Origin: an uncultured Anaerococcus sp.
Lineage (GTDB): Bacteria; Bacillota; Clostridia; Tissierellales; Peptoniphilaceae
Length of the DNA: 34,120 nt
NCBI GenBank assembly: GCA_943913325.1
Contig: CALTXP010000005.1
Coordinates: 1 to 34,120, forward strand
Direction: 5' to 3'
Shown here: positions 24,285 to 33,279 of the stretch, piece by piece
How positions within the stretch are numbered: the first letter of the stretch is position 1
Layout of the letters: every line of letters begins with the position of its first letter
The notes under the pieces: generated by a model
Seen by the model: the letters and a program-made list of their open reading frames with translations, nothing else
Told to the model about the DNA's origin: nothing
Database searches by the model: none
Made by a program: the position numbers and the translations under genes

Positions 24285-24734
24285 TTATAATATCCTCTCG
24301 CTATCTAATATTATAGTACAAGGTCCATCATTTGTAAGGTTAACTTGCATATGAGTTTGAAACTTACCAGCTTTTACAGAATAACCATCAGCAATAAGTT
24401 CTTCTTTTAATATTTCATAAAATTCATTTGCTTTCTCTGCTTTTGCAGATTCTGTAAAGCTCGGTCTATTTCCCTTCCTCACGTCCCCATAAAGAGTAAA
24501 TTGAGATACTAGTAATATTTCTGCTCCAACATCTTCTAAAGATAGATTCATCTTACCTTCATTATCATCAAATATTCTAAGCTTTTCTATTTTCTTTTTG
24601 ATATAAGCTAAATCATCTTTATCATCATTTTCTTTTATGGCTAATAAAACTAGCAAACCTTGGTCTATATTTGATATTTCTTTATTTTCTACTATAACAT
24701 TTGCTTTTGTAACTTTTTGTATTATTGCTCTCAT
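24285..24734 (-). CDS. dtd: D-aminoacyl-tRNA deacylase
   Basis: A 149-aa Dtd that hydrolyses D-amino acids (and glycine) mis-attached to tRNA. It opens MRAIIQKVTKANV and has the SQFTLYGD motif near residue 79 and the C-terminal NDGPCTIIL motif, which shapes the chirality-selective pocket (usual form NxGPxT). The start ATG 24732-24734 shares one base with the rel stop and has GGTGA upstream. The rel-dtd order is conserved in Bacillota. Confidence 0.97.
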   Translation of the reverse strand: MRAIIQKVTKANVIVENKEISNIDQGLLVLLAIKENDDKDDLAYIKKKIEKLRIFDDNEGKMNLSLEDVGAEILLVSQFTLYGDVRKGNRPSFTESAKAEKANEFYEILKEELIADGYSVKAGKFQTHMQVNLTNDGPCTIILDSERIL

Positions 24735-26923
24735 TAATTATTCACCCTATACACACTATAAACTGTATTTATAGATTTTAACTTTGCTATAACATCATCT
24801 AACTGGCTTGTACTATTAACTTCAACTGTAAGATCTATAATTCCTTCTTGACTGTTATTAAGTCTAGCATTCATTCCAGAAATATTTACATTTACAGAAG
24901 TTATCATTTTGGTAATATCATATATTACCGTTGGAGAATTTGCACAAACAATTTGTATGTTAACTGGAAATTTATCAATAGATTCATTTTGCCAATAAAC
25001 GTCAATAAGTCTTTCTGGCGCATGTGTCTTAATTATATTTGGACAAGATTTAGTATGAACGGATATACCATTACCTTTAGTAATAAAACCAATGATTGGA
25101 TCTCCAGGAACTGGAGTACAACATTTTGCAAATTTAACTTCTATATCATCTCCAAAGTCGCTAACTCTTACCTCTCCTCTAGAATTATTTGATTGATTCT
25201 CCTTATTAGTAAATTCAATTGCTTTTGATGTATCCTCATCCTTATCTTCTAATTCTTTTTCTTTTTTTAGAAGTTTTTGAACAACTTGTTCACTTGTGAT
25301 TTTACCATATCCAATTGAAGCATACATTTCTTCCTCAGATGGAAAGCCTAATTCATTTGCTATATCAGTTACCCATTCGTCTTTTAACAGAGATTTATAA
25401 GCTGATCTATGCTTTTTTATATCTTTAATAACTTGATTTTTACCAAGCTCAATATTTTCTTCTTTTTCATTTCTTTTAAAAAATTGCTTGATCTTATTCT
25501 TTGCCTGATTACTTTTTACTATATTTAGCCAGTCCCTACTAGGTCCCTTTGAATTTTTACTGGTTAATATTTCTACTACATCACCAGTTTTAAGCTTTTG
25601 AGTTATAGGAACAATGGCTCCATTTACTTTTGCCCCTATACACTTATTTCCTACTTCAGTATGAATTTTATAAGCAAAGTCTATAGCGCATGATCCAATT
25701 GGTAAAGAGTAGATTTCACCAGCAGGAGAATATATATATATTTCTCTAGAAAAGAAATCAGTTTTTAGAGTTTCCATAAAAGCTTTACTATCTTCATCAG
25801 CTCCACCTTCTCTTTGCCATTCCATAATACGTCTTAAAAACTCCATAGCATTATCAAAGTCTGATTCCTTTGTTTTGCCTTCTTTATACCTCCAATGAGC
25901 TGCAACACCGTATTCACATTCTTTATGCATTTGTCGAGTTCTTATTTGGACTTCAAATGGCCTAGAATCTTCACCAAAAACTGTTGTATGAAGTGATCTG
26001 TATCCATTAGGTTTAGGCTGACCTATATAATCTTTTATCCTATTTGGTATTGGTCTCCAAAGCGAATGAACCTTACCTAAAACCTCATAACATTCTGCAA
26101 TAGTATCTACTAATACTCTTACTGCTGTTAAGTCATATATTTCTTCAAAAACGATATTATTTCGTATCATTTTTTTATAAATTGAATAAAGTGATTTAGG
26201 TCTGCCGCTTATCTCAAAATCTATATTGCTTCCTTGTAGGGACTCTGTCAAAGTTTCTATTATCTCATTGATATATGCTTCTCTTTCACGTCTTTTTTGA
26301 GAAACCATTTCTGCAAGTTCATAATATTTTTCAGGTTCTTGATACCTAAAACATAAATCTTCTAGTTCCCATTTTATAGAATATATTCCAAGTCTATGAG
26401 CAAGGGGAACATAGATTTCCAATGTTTCTGTAGCTGTTTGAACTTGCTTCTTACGAGTCTTATATTCCAAAGTTCTCATATTATGAAGTCTATCAGCAAG
26501 TTTTATCAATACAACCCTTACGTCATTACTCATTGCCATGACCATTTTTCTAATATTTTCAGCTTGTTTTTCTTCTCTGGAGCTATAGTTCAAATTTTTA
26601 AGTTTGGTTACGCCATCTACTAGAAAAGTTATTTCATGACCAAATTTTTCTTCCATTTCATCATAAGTAACTTCTGTATCTTCCAAAACATCATGCATTA
26701 ATCCTGCACAGATTGTCTGATCATCAAGTTTCATATTTGATAATGTAGTAGCTACAGCTATAGGATGAATGAAATAATCTTCTCCTGAATTTCTTTTCTG
26801 ACCTCTATGGTTTATTTCACCAAAAAAATATGCTTCTTTTATTAAATCAATATCTGCATTAGGGTTATTATCTAATATGATTTTTTTTAACTTTTCATAT
26901 TCTTCTTTAAAATCTGTCGTCAT
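24734..26923 (-). CDS. rel: Bifunctional (p)ppGpp synthetase/hydrolase Rel
   Basis: A 729-aa long RelA/SpoT homologue that makes and degrades (p)ppGpp in the stringent response. The N-terminal HD hydrolase domain has an intact HDVLEDT and RLHNMRTL, so hydrolysis should be active. The synthetase domain has GRPKSLYSIYKKM and PKPNGYRSLHTTV near 310, followed by TGS (FAYKIHTEVG), helical, zinc-finger-like (CCTPVPGD) and ACT domains. I start it at ATG 26921-26923 (MTTDF), which has GAGGTG five bases upstream. A GTG six bases earlier lies within that SD. The apt gene usual between recJ and rel is absent. Confidence 0.97.
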   Translation of the reverse strand: MTTDFKEEYEKLKKIILDNNPNADIDLIKEAYFFGEINHRGQKRNSGEDYFIHPIAVATTLSNMKLDDQTICAGLMHDVLEDTEVTYDEMEEKFGHEITFLVDGVTKLKNLNYSSREEKQAENIRKMVMAMSNDVRVVLIKLADRLHNMRTLEYKTRKKQVQTATETLEIYVPLAHRLGIYSIKWELEDLCFRYQEPEKYYELAEMVSQKRREREAYINEIIETLTESLQGSNIDFEISGRPKSLYSIYKKMIRNNIVFEEIYDLTAVRVLVDTIAECYEVLGKVHSLWRPIPNRIKDYIGQPKPNGYRSLHTTVFGEDSRPFEVQIRTRQMHKECEYGVAAHWRYKEGKTKESDFDNAMEFLRRIMEWQREGGADEDSKAFMETLKTDFFSREIYIYSPAGEIYSLPIGSCAIDFAYKIHTEVGNKCIGAKVNGAIVPITQKLKTGDVVEILTSKNSKGPSRDWLNIVKSNQAKNKIKQFFKRNEKEENIELGKNQVIKDIKKHRSAYKSLLKDEWVTDIANELGFPSEEEMYASIGYGKITSEQVVQKLLKKEKELEDKDEDTSKAIEFTNKENQSNNSRGEVRVSDFGDDIEVKFAKCCTPVPGDPIIGFITKGNGISVHTKSCPNIIKTHAPERLIDVYWQNESIDKFPVNIQIVCANSPTVIYDITKMITSVNVNISGMNARLNNSQEGIIDLTVEVNSTSQLDDVIAKLKSINTVYSVYRVNN

Positions 26924-26930
26924 ATTCACC

Positions 26931-28661
26931 TCATCTTATATCAATCAATTTTAATTGAAGATTTATATTGCCCCTAAATTCATTTATATCTGGATAATAA
27001 ACAATATCAATTTTACTACCTACAATATTATCTCCAAATTTTTCTTTTAAATATTCATATTCATCTAATGCATGAAATTTTATAGCATTGATATAAGTTC
27101 CATTTTTATTAAGTGATAATCTCATAGTCTTCTTATCTTTGCCAATCATATCGCATTTCGCTATTACTACTTTTTTGTCAGCAAATATAGGTTTTTCAAA
27201 GTCTTTACCAAATGGTTCTAACTTTTTAAGACTTTTGGCAAATTCTAAAGATAATTTAGATATGTCTATTGCTTTATCTATATTAATCATCTTTTCTTTT
27301 TGTTTTTGACTCAACTTTGAGTTTTCATTTAAAAACTTTCTAAAGTCATCTATAAGATTATTTCTAATGGACAAACCACAGGCCATAGGATGGCCGCCGA
27401 AGGATTCTAGATTATTCTTATACTTAGACACTTCTTCATATATATTATAAGAATCAATGGATCTACCAGAACCTTTTGCAAGACCTTCAGTATTAGAATT
27501 AGAAAGGATAATAGCTGGCCTATAATATTTTTCTTTTATCCTTCCAGCTACTATTCCGCATATAGATTCGTTTATAGAATTTTCATATACAACTATCACA
27601 TCATCTTTATGGTAGTTATTTTCTTCTATGATCTTTATGCATTTATCTAAGCCTTCCTCGGTTAAAGTTTTACGCTCATTATTCAATTCAACCAAGTTTT
27701 TTGCTAGACTATAAATTTCATCAATATCTTCTTCCATTAAAAGCTTAATTGCATCCTTAGCTGTTGATAATCTACCTGTTGCATTCATAGTTGGCCCTAG
27801 TATAAACCCTAAAGTATAAACATCTATTTCCTTATCCCATGAACTTTCTTCAAGTATCGCTTTAATAGCCAGTTTATCCGTATAGTTTAATCTCTTTAAA
27901 CCTTCCATAACAAAAATTCTATTTTCATCAGTAAGAGATACCATATCGCAAACTGTCCCCATAGCTACATATTCTAATAAGCCAAATAGATAGTCTAAGT
28001 CACCATCTAATTTATTATATAATGCAGACATTAACTTAAAGCAAACTCCAGCTCCGCATAAATCATCAAATGGATAAGATGAATCTAATCTTTTAGGATT
28101 TATAACAGCATCAGCTTCTGGTAAGATTTGACTTTGCCATTCTCCATCTGTACTAGTTTCTATTTCATGATGATCTGTAATTATTACATTAACCCCAGCA
28201 TCTTTTAGCATCTTTACTTGTTCAAAACCAGTTATGCCATTATCACATGTTATTATTAAACTAACATTATCATCAATAGCTTTTTGAGCCATACCAGTAG
28301 AGATGCCATAACCTTCTTTAACTCGCTGCGGTATATCATAGCTAACAAAATCATAATAATACAACAATCCATCTAAAAGAGTCATTACAGAAGCTATACC
28401 ATCTTGGTCATAGTCACCAAAAATTCTAATTTCTCCACCATTTTTCATAGTTTCTATAATTATATCAACAGCTTTATCCATATCTTTAAGTAAAAAAGGA
28501 TCATGCAACTTTGATAAGCTTGGTCTTAAGAACATATCGACAGTGTTGGGGTTAACTATATCACGATTTCCCAAAATAAGTGCTTGAAGTTTTGTTATAT
28601 CCTCATTTTTTAAATTATTAATATAGTTATCCTTCTTATTATATATAAACCAATTACTCAT
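26931..28661 (-). CDS. recJ: Single-stranded-DNA exonuclease RecJ
   Basis: A 576-aa DHH-family 5'-3' exonuclease for recombination and mismatch repair. FGDYDQDG at 81-88, ITCDNG near 137 and the DHH triad at 163-165 form the manganese site. The DHHA1 motif SFGGHPMACG follows near residue 415, then an OB fold. The start ATG 28659-28661 has GGGTGA upstream. It is the first gene after the yajC terminator and has its own extended -10 promoter, so it heads the recJ-rel-dtd-aspS transcript. Confidence 0.97.
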   Translation of the reverse strand: MSNWFIYNKKDNYINNLKNEDITKLQALILGNRDIVNPNTVDMFLRPSLSKLHDPFLLKDMDKAVDIIIETMKNGGEIRIFGDYDQDGIASVMTLLDGLLYYYDFVSYDIPQRVKEGYGISTGMAQKAIDDNVSLIITCDNGITGFEQVKMLKDAGVNVIITDHHEIETSTDGEWQSQILPEADAVINPKRLDSSYPFDDLCGAGVCFKLMSALYNKLDGDLDYLFGLLEYVAMGTVCDMVSLTDENRIFVMEGLKRLNYTDKLAIKAILEESSWDKEIDVYTLGFILGPTMNATGRLSTAKDAIKLLMEEDIDEIYSLAKNLVELNNERKTLTEEGLDKCIKIIEENNYHKDDVIVVYENSINESICGIVAGRIKEKYYRPAIILSNSNTEGLAKGSGRSIDSYNIYEEVSKYKNNLESFGGHPMACGLSIRNNLIDDFRKFLNENSKLSQKQKEKMINIDKAIDISKLSLEFAKSLKKLEPFGKDFEKPIFADKKVVIAKCDMIGKDKKTMRLSLNKNGTYINAIKFHALDEYEYLKEKFGDNIVGSKIDIVYYPDINEFRGNINLQLKLIDIR

Positions 28662-28685
28662 TGCATCACCCTTTCATATAGAAAA

Positions 28686-28694
28686 ATTATACCA
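28686..28694 (-). promoter_or_regulatory. Extended -10 promoter of recJ
   Basis: The minus-strand sequence TGGTATAAT forms an extended -10 (TGnTATAAT). A partial -35, TTTATA, lies 16 nt before the -10 hexamer. The start point near 28679 gives a leader of about 18 nt with a GGGTGA SD before recJ. It lies just downstream of the yajC terminator. Confidence 0.75.
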
Positions 28695-28710
28695 TTTTTT
28701 AACAATTTAT

Positions 28711-28736
28711 AAAGAAAAAGAGGCTACTAAGCCTCT
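28711..28736 (-). terminator. Intrinsic terminator after yajC
   Basis: A 7-bp GC-containing stem (28719-28725 with 28730-28736, AGAGGCT/AGCCTCT) with a 4-nt loop is followed on the minus strand by TTTTCTTT. The AG of the yajC TAG stop codon is the first part of the stem. It closes the ruvC-yajC transcript. Confidence 0.87.
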
Positions 28737-28995
28737 AAGAAATTATATCTTTTATTTCTGATTTTTTAACTTTTAGTTTACTTATAGATTCATTATCCCC
28801 ACTTAAAATAGTGATAGTTTCGCCATTAATATCAGTAACTTCTCCAATAATTCCAGATTTTGTTACTATATGGCATCCAATATCTAAGTTGTTATTTATA
28901 AATTCTTTATTTTTTCTGATTCTTAAATCATCTTTTATAGATCTTTCATAGAATACTATGCACAAGACAATTAAGATTATATACTCGAGTTTCAT
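28735..28995 (-). CDS. yajC: YajC-like Sec translocon accessory protein (divergent)
   Basis: An 86-aa protein with one N-terminal membrane helix (about residues 4-15) and a small cytoplasmic domain. That domain carries the YajC pattern GCHIVTKSGIIGEVTDINGETITIL at about 41-65. The usual RPQxK(R)xK motif after the helix is missing; ERSIKDDLRIRKNKE stands in its place. The position after queA-tgt is the classic yajC site. I start it at ATG 28993-28995, with GGAT six bases upstream; the TTG immediately before is rejected. The secDF genes often found next are absent. Identification rests on fold pattern plus context. Confidence 0.82.
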   Translation of the reverse strand: MKLEYIILIVLCIVFYERSIKDDLRIRKNKEFINNNLDIGCHIVTKSGIIGEVTDINGETITILSGDNESISKLKVKKSEIKDIIS

Positions 28996-30113
28996 CAATA
29001 TCCATATTTAGAATAAAATTCTTCTTTATATTCTAAAAATCTATCTTCCATAATTGCTTGTCTAATATTTTCACACATCTTTAATAAGAAATATAAATTA
29101 TGATAAGATAAAAGTCTAGCTCCTAATATTTCATTTACATTTACTAAATGTCTTATATAAGCACGTGAATAGTTTCTACAAGTGTAACAATCACAATCAG
29201 GATCAAGAGCAGTAAAATCATTCATATAAGCTGCATTTCTAACCACTAACCTCCCTTGTGAAGTAAGAGCAGTGCCATTTCTTGCTATTCTAGTAGGTAG
29301 TACACAGTCAGCCATATCTATACCAGCTTGATATGATTCGAATAAATAGTCAGGTGTACCCACACCCATATTATATCTTGGCTTATTTTCTGGCAATAGC
29401 GGAGTAGTGAAGTTTAGAATATCTATCATTTCTTCTTTAGTTTCTCCTACAGAAAGTCCACCGATAGAAAATCCATCAAAGTCCATGGCTGTTGTATCAA
29501 TTGCGGATTTTTCTCTTAAGTCTTTATACATTCCCCCTTGAACTATTCCAAATAGTGATTGGTTTTTATGAGAATGTTCTTTATGATAATCAAGTCCTCG
29601 TCTTGCCCAACGAATAGTTCTTTCCATTGATTGTTTTACATAATCGTAATCAGCTGGAGCTTCTACACACTCATCAAAACTCATCATTATATCAGAGTGT
29701 ATATCATTTTGTATCTCTATTGATTTTTCAGGAGTAAAGAAGTGTTTAGAACCATCTATATGTGATCTAAACTCAACTCCATTTTCATTTATTTTTCTAC
29801 GTTCTGCCAAAGAAAATACTTGAAATCCACCACTATCTGTAAGTATTGGCTTATTCCAATTCATAAACTTATGAAGGCCTCCTGCTTGTCTCATAATATC
29901 CATTCCAGGTTTAAGATATAAGTGATAGGTATTTCCTAAGATAATCTTTGCTCCCATCTGATCTAGCTCTTCTACAGACATTGTCTTTACAGTTCCTAGG
30001 GTCCCTACCGGCATAAATATAGGAGTTGGAATATCCCCATGGGCTGTATGTATAACACCAACTCTTGCGTTAGTATATTTATCTTTTTTTATTACTTCAA
30101 ACTTAAGTCCCAT
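28995..30113 (-). CDS. tgt: tRNA-guanine transglycosylase (queuine tRNA-ribosyltransferase)
   Basis: A 372-aa TGT that exchanges guanine 34 of GUN-anticodon tRNAs for preQ1 in queuosine synthesis. It has the catalytic DSGGFQVFSL near residue 92, FDECVEAPADY near 146, and the zinc site CDCYTCRNYSRAYIRHL near 307 with the following histidine. The start ATG 30111-30113 has AAGGAG upstream. It lies 8 bp after queA, its pathway partner. Confidence 0.98.
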   Translation of the reverse strand: MGLKFEVIKKDKYTNARVGVIHTAHGDIPTPIFMPVGTLGTVKTMSVEELDQMGAKIILGNTYHLYLKPGMDIMRQAGGLHKFMNWNKPILTDSGGFQVFSLAERRKINENGVEFRSHIDGSKHFFTPEKSIEIQNDIHSDIMMSFDECVEAPADYDYVKQSMERTIRWARRGLDYHKEHSHKNQSLFGIVQGGMYKDLREKSAIDTTAMDFDGFSIGGLSVGETKEEMIDILNFTTPLLPENKPRYNMGVGTPDYLFESYQAGIDMADCVLPTRIARNGTALTSQGRLVVRNAAYMNDFTALDPDCDCYTCRNYSRAYIRHLVNVNEILGARLLSYHNLYFLLKMCENIRQAIMEDRFLEYKEEFYSKYGY

Positions 30114-30121
30114 ATTTCTCC

Positions 30122-31144
30122 TTAATATATATACATGGCATCGCCAAAACTAAAAAATCTATATTTATTATTAACAGCATGTTCATATGCATTTAATATT
30201 ATATCCTTAGAAGCAAATGCAGATACTAACATAACAAGAGTAGATTTTGGTAAATGAAAATTAGTTATCATTGCATCAACCACTTCAAATTCAAAACCTG
30301 GATAAATAAATATATCGGTCCATCCTGAATCCTCTTGTATTTTTCCATTCTTTTTATATACAGACTCTAAAGTTCTAATACTAGTAGTTCCAGTTGCTAT
30401 AACTTTATTACCTTTTTTATGAGCATTATTTATTATATCAGCAGTTTCTTTTGATATAGTATAAAACTCACTATGCATTTTATGATCTGTAATATCTTCT
30501 ACACTTACTGGTCTAAAAGTTCCAAGTCCTACATTTAAGGTTAAATATGCGAGCTCTATTCCCTTAGATTCTATTTTATCTAAAAGTTCTTTAGTAAAGT
30601 GAAGTCCTGCTGTTGGCGCAGCAACTGAGCCAGGATTTTTTGAATATACAGTTTGATATTCTTCTGGCTCTTTAAGTTCTTCTTTAATATATGGAGGTAG
30701 AGGAACGTTGCCTAATCTATCTAAAATTTCATTAAATATACCTTCATAGCAAAACTCTATGATCCTATTTCCATCTTCTTTTATATCCTTAACTTCTCCT
30801 GATAATTCTTCAGAAAATATGACTTTTGTTCCTATTTTCATTTTTTTGCCAGGACGAACTAAACACTCCCAATTTTTACCTTCTATATTTAAAAGCAAGA
30901 AAACTTCTATAGATTCTTCTTTGCCTTCTCTATGACCAAAAAGTCTTGCTGGTATCACTCTAGTATCATTCATTACTAAGACATCCCCTGGTTTTAGATA
31001 ATCAATTATATCGTAAAAATATTTATCTTCTGTTTCTCCAGTCTCTTTATTAAGTACAAGTAATCTAGCATGATCTCTTTTTTCTGCAGGATGTTGGGCA
31101 ATTAAACTTTCTGGTAAATAATAATCAAAATCGTCTGTCTTCAT
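30122..31144 (-). CDS. queA: S-adenosylmethionine:tRNA ribosyltransferase-isomerase
   Basis: A 340-aa QueA that transfers and isomerises the ribosyl of SAM onto preQ1-tRNA, giving epoxyqueuosine. It opens DDFDYYLPESLIAQHPAEKRDHARLL and has VMNDTRVIPARLFG near residue 55, AAPTAGLHFT near 175 and TNFHLPKSTL near 295, all family hallmarks. The start ATG 31142-31144 abuts the ruvB stop and has GAGGAA upstream. The enzyme for the next step, QueG/QueH, is not in the window. Confidence 0.98.
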   Translation of the reverse strand: MKTDDFDYYLPESLIAQHPAEKRDHARLLVLNKETGETEDKYFYDIIDYLKPGDVLVMNDTRVIPARLFGHREGKEESIEVFLLLNIEGKNWECLVRPGKKMKIGTKVIFSEELSGEVKDIKEDGNRIIEFCYEGIFNEILDRLGNVPLPPYIKEELKEPEEYQTVYSKNPGSVAAPTAGLHFTKELLDKIESKGIELAYLTLNVGLGTFRPVSVEDITDHKMHSEFYTISKETADIINNAHKKGNKVIATGTTSIRTLESVYKKNGKIQEDSGWTDIFIYPGFEFEVVDAMITNFHLPKSTLVMLVSAFASKDIILNAYEHAVNNKYRFFSFGDAMYIY

Positions 31145-32152
31145 TTATTCCTCAAATCTTAATCCATAATGCTCATAAGCAGATCTCGTTAGAACACGAC
31201 CTCTAGGTGTTCTTGATAAGAATCCTATCTGAAGCAAATATGGTTCATACACATCTTCTATAGTTACATTTTCAATACCAGTAGAGGCGGCTATAGTATC
31301 TATGCCTACTGGACCACCATTAAAATTTTGATACATAGTAATTATTATTTTTTTATCCATAGTATCAAGTCCCATTTCATCTATTTCAAGTAAATTAAGA
31401 CCTTCTTTACTGGTTTCATGATCTATCTTTTTATCTTTTTTCACTATAGCATAATCTCGAACTCTTTTTAGTAATCTATTAGCAATCCTAGGTGTTCCTC
31501 TAGACCTTTTTGCTATCTCATAGGCACCTTGATCATCTATTTCAATGTTAAGTATATCTGCAGATCTTTTTATAATAGTTGTTAAATCTTCTGCTGAATA
31601 AAGGTTTAATGAAAGCATTACGCCAAATCTATCCCTTAATGGGGCCGATAACATACCACTTCTCGTAGTTGCACCTATAAGAGTAAATTTTTCTAAATCT
31701 ATTCTTATAGATTGAGCATTGGGACCTTTTCCTACTATTATGTCAAGTACGAAATCTTCCATAGCAGAATATAGTATCTCTTCTACAGATCTATTTATCC
31801 TATGTATTTCATCTATAAATAACACATCACCATATTGCAAATTCGTTAGAATACTTGCAAGATCTGATGGCCTTTCTATAGCAGGACCACTTGTTACCCT
31901 AAGATTAACCCCTAACTCATTTGCTATTATTGATGATAAAGTTGTTTTACCAAGCCCTGGAGGCCCTTGTAAAAGTACATGATCTAAAGGTTCTTTTCTT
32001 TCTAAAGAAGATTTAATAAATATATCTAGTTTTTCTTTGACCTTATCTTGACCTATATATTCATTTAACCACTTAGGTCTTATAGAATTTTCATTAGTAA
32101 GATCTTCTTTTAACTCATTTGATCCTACAATTCTTTCATTTTCATCATACAT
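31145..32152 (-). CDS. ruvB: Holliday junction branch migration helicase RuvB
   Basis: A 335-aa AAA+ motor of the RuvABC resolvasome. Walker A GPPGLGKTT, Walker B DEIHR, sensor 1 GATTRSG and the arginine finger region RDRFG are intact, and the C-terminal winged helix ends with FLSRTPRGR. The start ATG 32150-32152 (MYDENER) has AGGTGG five bases upstream. A GTG nine bases earlier overlaps that SD. It follows ruvA by 9 bp. Confidence 0.98.
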   Translation of the reverse strand: MYDENERIVGSNELKEDLTNENSIRPKWLNEYIGQDKVKEKLDIFIKSSLERKEPLDHVLLQGPPGLGKTTLSSIIANELGVNLRVTSGPAIERPSDLASILTNLQYGDVLFIDEIHRINRSVEEILYSAMEDFVLDIIVGKGPNAQSIRIDLEKFTLIGATTRSGMLSAPLRDRFGVMLSLNLYSAEDLTTIIKRSADILNIEIDDQGAYEIAKRSRGTPRIANRLLKRVRDYAIVKKDKKIDHETSKEGLNLLEIDEMGLDTMDKKIIITMYQNFNGGPVGIDTIAASTGIENVTIEDVYEPYLLQIGFLSRTPRGRVLTRSAYEHYGLRFEE

Positions 32153-32161
32153 AAAAACCAC

Positions 32162-32749
32162 CTATATAAGTCTTTTTAAACTTTCTTTAACAAGATTTTC
32201 TAAAGATAAGTCCGAATTTTTTAACTCAAGTAATACTCTTTCAATATCATTTTGTGCATATCCCAGGTTTTCTAAAGCTTCCTTTGCAACATCCATATCC
32301 TCATTTATCGTAGAACTAGATTTAATAGTTTCCTTATCTACAGATGGCATAAGTTTAACCTTATCCATTAGTTCTAAAATAATTCTACTAGCAGTTTTTT
32401 TACCTATTCCCTTTGCTTTAGTAAGAGTATCTATATCATTATTTACAATAGCCAATTTAATATCTTCGACACCTAAAGAAGAAAGTACACCAATAGCATT
32501 TTTCGGTCCTATAGATGATACAGATGTTAATAATAAGAACATATCTAATTCATCTTTAGAGTAAAAACCATAAAGTGACATATCATCTTCTCTAACTTGA
32601 AGAGAAGTATAAATTTTATATTCATTGTTTAATTCTATAATAGCTAATGTAGAAAGAGAACTTTTTATAAGATAACCCATATTGTTATTCTCTATAATGA
32701 AAGAATCTTCATTTATTTCTCTAATATCTCCAATAATATATGAAATCAT
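32162..32749 (-). CDS. ruvA: Holliday junction branch migration protein RuvA
   Basis: A 195-aa RuvA with an N-terminal OB fold (YIIGDIREINED), two helix-hairpin-helix motifs (SVSSIGPKNAIGVL near residue 76 and AKGIGKKTASRIILEL near 111) and a C-terminal UBA-like domain III (LENLGYAQNDIERVL) that binds RuvB. The start ATG 32747-32749 shares one base with the ruvC stop (TAATG) and has AGGATG upstream. Confidence 0.97.
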   Translation of the reverse strand: MISYIIGDIREINEDSFIIENNNMGYLIKSSLSTLAIIELNNEYKIYTSLQVREDDMSLYGFYSKDELDMFLLLTSVSSIGPKNAIGVLSSLGVEDIKLAIVNNDIDTLTKAKGIGKKTASRIILELMDKVKLMPSVDKETIKSSSTINEDMDVAKEALENLGYAQNDIERVLLELKNSDLSLENLVKESLKRLI

Positions 32750-33243
32750 TAATTCATCCTAAAATTTTCTTTAAATCTTTGGCTTAAAGCATGACATAAG
32801 GCAACAGAAAGTGCATCAGCTGCATCATCAGGCTTAGGTATCTCCTTTAAGTTTAAAAGTGTAGTTACAGTTTTTTGCATTTGGCTCTTATTAGCCCTAC
32901 CATAACCTGTAATGGCTTGCTTTATTTGAAGAGGTGTATATTCATAAATTGGTAAATTACTTTCTTGCGCACTTAAAATTTGAATACCCCTAGCATGTCC
33001 TACAGTTATGGCAGTTTTAACATTTTGATTAAAAAATAATTCTTCTATAGCAAATTCATCTGGATTAAATTCTTCTATAATATCATTTAAATTATTATAA
33101 AGAATGCTAAGTCTTTCAGGCGTTTTAGTTTTACTAGATGTTGTAATTACACCATTTTCTATTACTTTAATCTTATTAGCCTCAAATTCGAGGACTCCAT
33201 AACCCATTATTGCTATACCTGGATCTATTCCTAAAATTTTCAT
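32749..33243 (-). CDS. ruvC: Holliday junction endonuclease RuvC
   Basis: A 164-aa RNase H-fold resolvase. The catalytic acids are D7 (LGIDPGIA), E67 (AIEELFF) and D140/D143 (PDDAADAL), matching the E. coli set D7/E66/D138/D141. Bacilli of the Bacillus subtilis type use RecU and lack RuvC, so its presence points to a clostridial or Tissierellia lineage. The ATG 33241-33243 has AAGAGA upstream and lies 18 nt after a terminator-like hairpin. Confidence 0.97.
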   Translation of the reverse strand: MKILGIDPGIAIMGYGVLEFEANKIKVIENGVITTSSKTKTPERLSILYNNLNDIIEEFNPDEFAIEELFFNQNVKTAITVGHARGIQILSAQESNLPIYEYTPLQIKQAITGYGRANKSQMQKTVTTLLNLKEIPKPDDAADALSVALCHALSQRFKENFRMN

Positions 33244-33253
33244 AGTTTCTCTT

Positions 33254-33279
33254 AAATAAAAAGAGCTTAAATAAGCTCT
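33254..33279 (-). terminator. Terminator-like hairpin between the unknown gene and ruvC
   Basis: A 7-bp stem (33262-33268 with 33273-33279, AGAGCTT/AAGCTCT) with a 4-nt loop is followed on the minus strand by TTTTATTT. The AG of the upstream TAG stop starts the stem. The ruvC ATG is only 18 nt further on, so no promoter fits between. Confidence 0.8.
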
